Positions 63,385 to 64,000 of a stretch of DNA of 64,000 bases are shown here, piece by piece; positions within the stretch are counted from its first letter, which is position 1, and every line of letters begins with the position of its first letter. A program made the translations under genes and the position numbers. Source of the DNA: Burkholderiales bacterium (GTDB taxonomy: Bacteria > Pseudomonadota > Gammaproteobacteria > Burkholderiales > Burkholderiaceae_C); assembly GCA_947474755.1 (NCBI GenBank), contig CANJJE010000004.1, positions 1-64,000 of the forward strand, written 5' to 3'. The notes below the pieces were generated by a model that searched no databases, was not told where the DNA came from, and was given only the letters and a program-made list of their open reading frames with translations.

Positions 63385-64000
63385 GTGGACCTCTTCTCGC
63401 AGCGCCTGCTCAACGATGGCGTGCGCAAGCGCGAGGTGTTCGGCTGGGCGATGTACGACTTCGCCAACTCGGGTTACACCACCGTCGTGCTGACGGCGGT
63501 GTTTAACGCCTACTTCGTCAGCGTCGTCGCACAAGGCGCGGCCTGGGGCACGCTGGCCTGGACGCTGGCGATTGCGGCATCCAGCCTGATCGTGATGCTC
63601 ACGTTGCCCGCTGTCGGTGCCCACGCCGACCTGCGCGCCAGCAAGAAGCGCTTGCTGGTCGGCTGCACCGTGGCCTGCGTGCTCGGAACGCTCGCGCTGG
63701 TCGGGGCCGGGCCGGGCGACCTGTGGCTGGCGGTGCTGGCCATCGTGGTGTCGAACGTCGCGTTCTCGTACGGTGAATCACTGACCGCTGCCTTCCTGCC
63801 CGAACTGGCGCGGCCCGAGGCGCTGGGCCGGGTGTCGGGCTGGGGCTGGAGCTTCGGCTACCTGGGCGGCATGCTGACGCTGGGCCTGAGCCTGGTCTAT
63901 GTGCTGGCCGCACAGCAGCGCGGCGAACCGGCGACGTCGTTCGTGCCGGTCACGATGGCCATCACGGCCACGGTCTACGCGTTGGCCTCATTGGCCACCT
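63385..64000 (+). CDS. MFS transporter of the UMF1 type, 3' end outside the window
   Basis: From GTG 63385 the frame stays open to the window end, giving 205 residues of a major-facilitator protein. The start has the UMF1 hallmark FGWAMYDFANSGYTTVVLTA. Membrane segments appear at about 20-45, 50-70, 80-100, 108-128 and 150-170, with RPEALGRVSGWGWSFGYLGG between. The substrate is unknown. It lies four bases after the CorC-type gene and is probably co-transcribed with it. Confidence 0.85.
   Translation, partial: MDLFSQRLLNDGVRKREVFGWAMYDFANSGYTTVVLTAVFNAYFVSVVAQGAAWGTLAWTLAIAASSLIVMLTLPAVGAHADLRASKKRLLVGCTVACVLGTLALVGAGPGDLWLAVLAIVVSNVAFSYGESLTAAFLPELARPEALGRVSGWGWSFGYLGGMLTLGLSLVYVLAAQQRGEPATSFVPVTMAITATVYALASLAT

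Overview
The window is GC-rich bacterial chromosome that reads as a betaproteobacterium of the order Burkholderiales, probably in the Rubrivivax/Leptothrix/Ideonella neighbourhood. The grounds are the order and style of the flagellar genes, a solitary Amt transporter with a sigma-54-type promoter, the hemC-hemD-hemX-hemY run facing ppc, an argH next to an AlgZ/AlgR-like pair, and a PEP-CTERM protein. This placement is inference from gene content; no rRNA is present.

About 0.3-21.2 kb is a flagellar block. A SPINDLY-type O-GlcNAc transferase (likely flagellin glycosyltransferase) is divergent from two tandem flagellins. Then come fliD, fliS, fliT, a YcgR-like PilZ brake and a small unknown gene. 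fliE is on the minus strand, divergent from fliFGHIJK. A foldback repeat element follows, then fliLMNOPQR. Sigma-28-like promoters (TCAAGT, about 13 nt, GCCGATAA-like) precede fliC1, fliD, fliS and the small gene at 8645. A second flagellar block, 28.1-34.8 kb, carries flhB, flhA, flhF, an flhG-like gene without a P-loop, and fliA, which encodes the sigma factor for those promoters.

Between the two flagellar blocks are a DUF4344 metallopeptidase-like gene, an ammonium transporter, and a TRAP transporter (dctP, dctQ, dctM) for an organic acid, probably a 2-oxo acid. From 34.8 to 39.3 kb lie a membrane methyltransferase, a surface-adhesin-E-like protein, a fatty acid hydroxylase, a polysaccharide deacetylase and a glycosyltransferase.

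From 39.4 to 46.0 kb is an accessory island that ends at tRNA-Arg. It has a mazEF remnant in which antitoxin and toxin ends are fused, a HIT protein, a phosphorothioate-DNA-type SBD-HNH nuclease, a PLD-helicase-DUF3427 protein, a membrane-anchored Mrr-like nuclease and a broken NYN/OST-HTH gene. It looks like a nucleic-acid defence island with decayed pieces.

From 46 to 64 kb is core housekeeping: tetrapyrrole synthesis (hemCDXY), ppc, a LytS/LytTR pair, argH, an OmpA-family porin, a PEP-CTERM choice-of-anchor protein, tRNA-Ser, ApaH, a CorC-type transporter and a UMF1-type MFS gene cut by the window end. Gene fragments are scattered among these (35.7, 57.4 and 58.8 kb).
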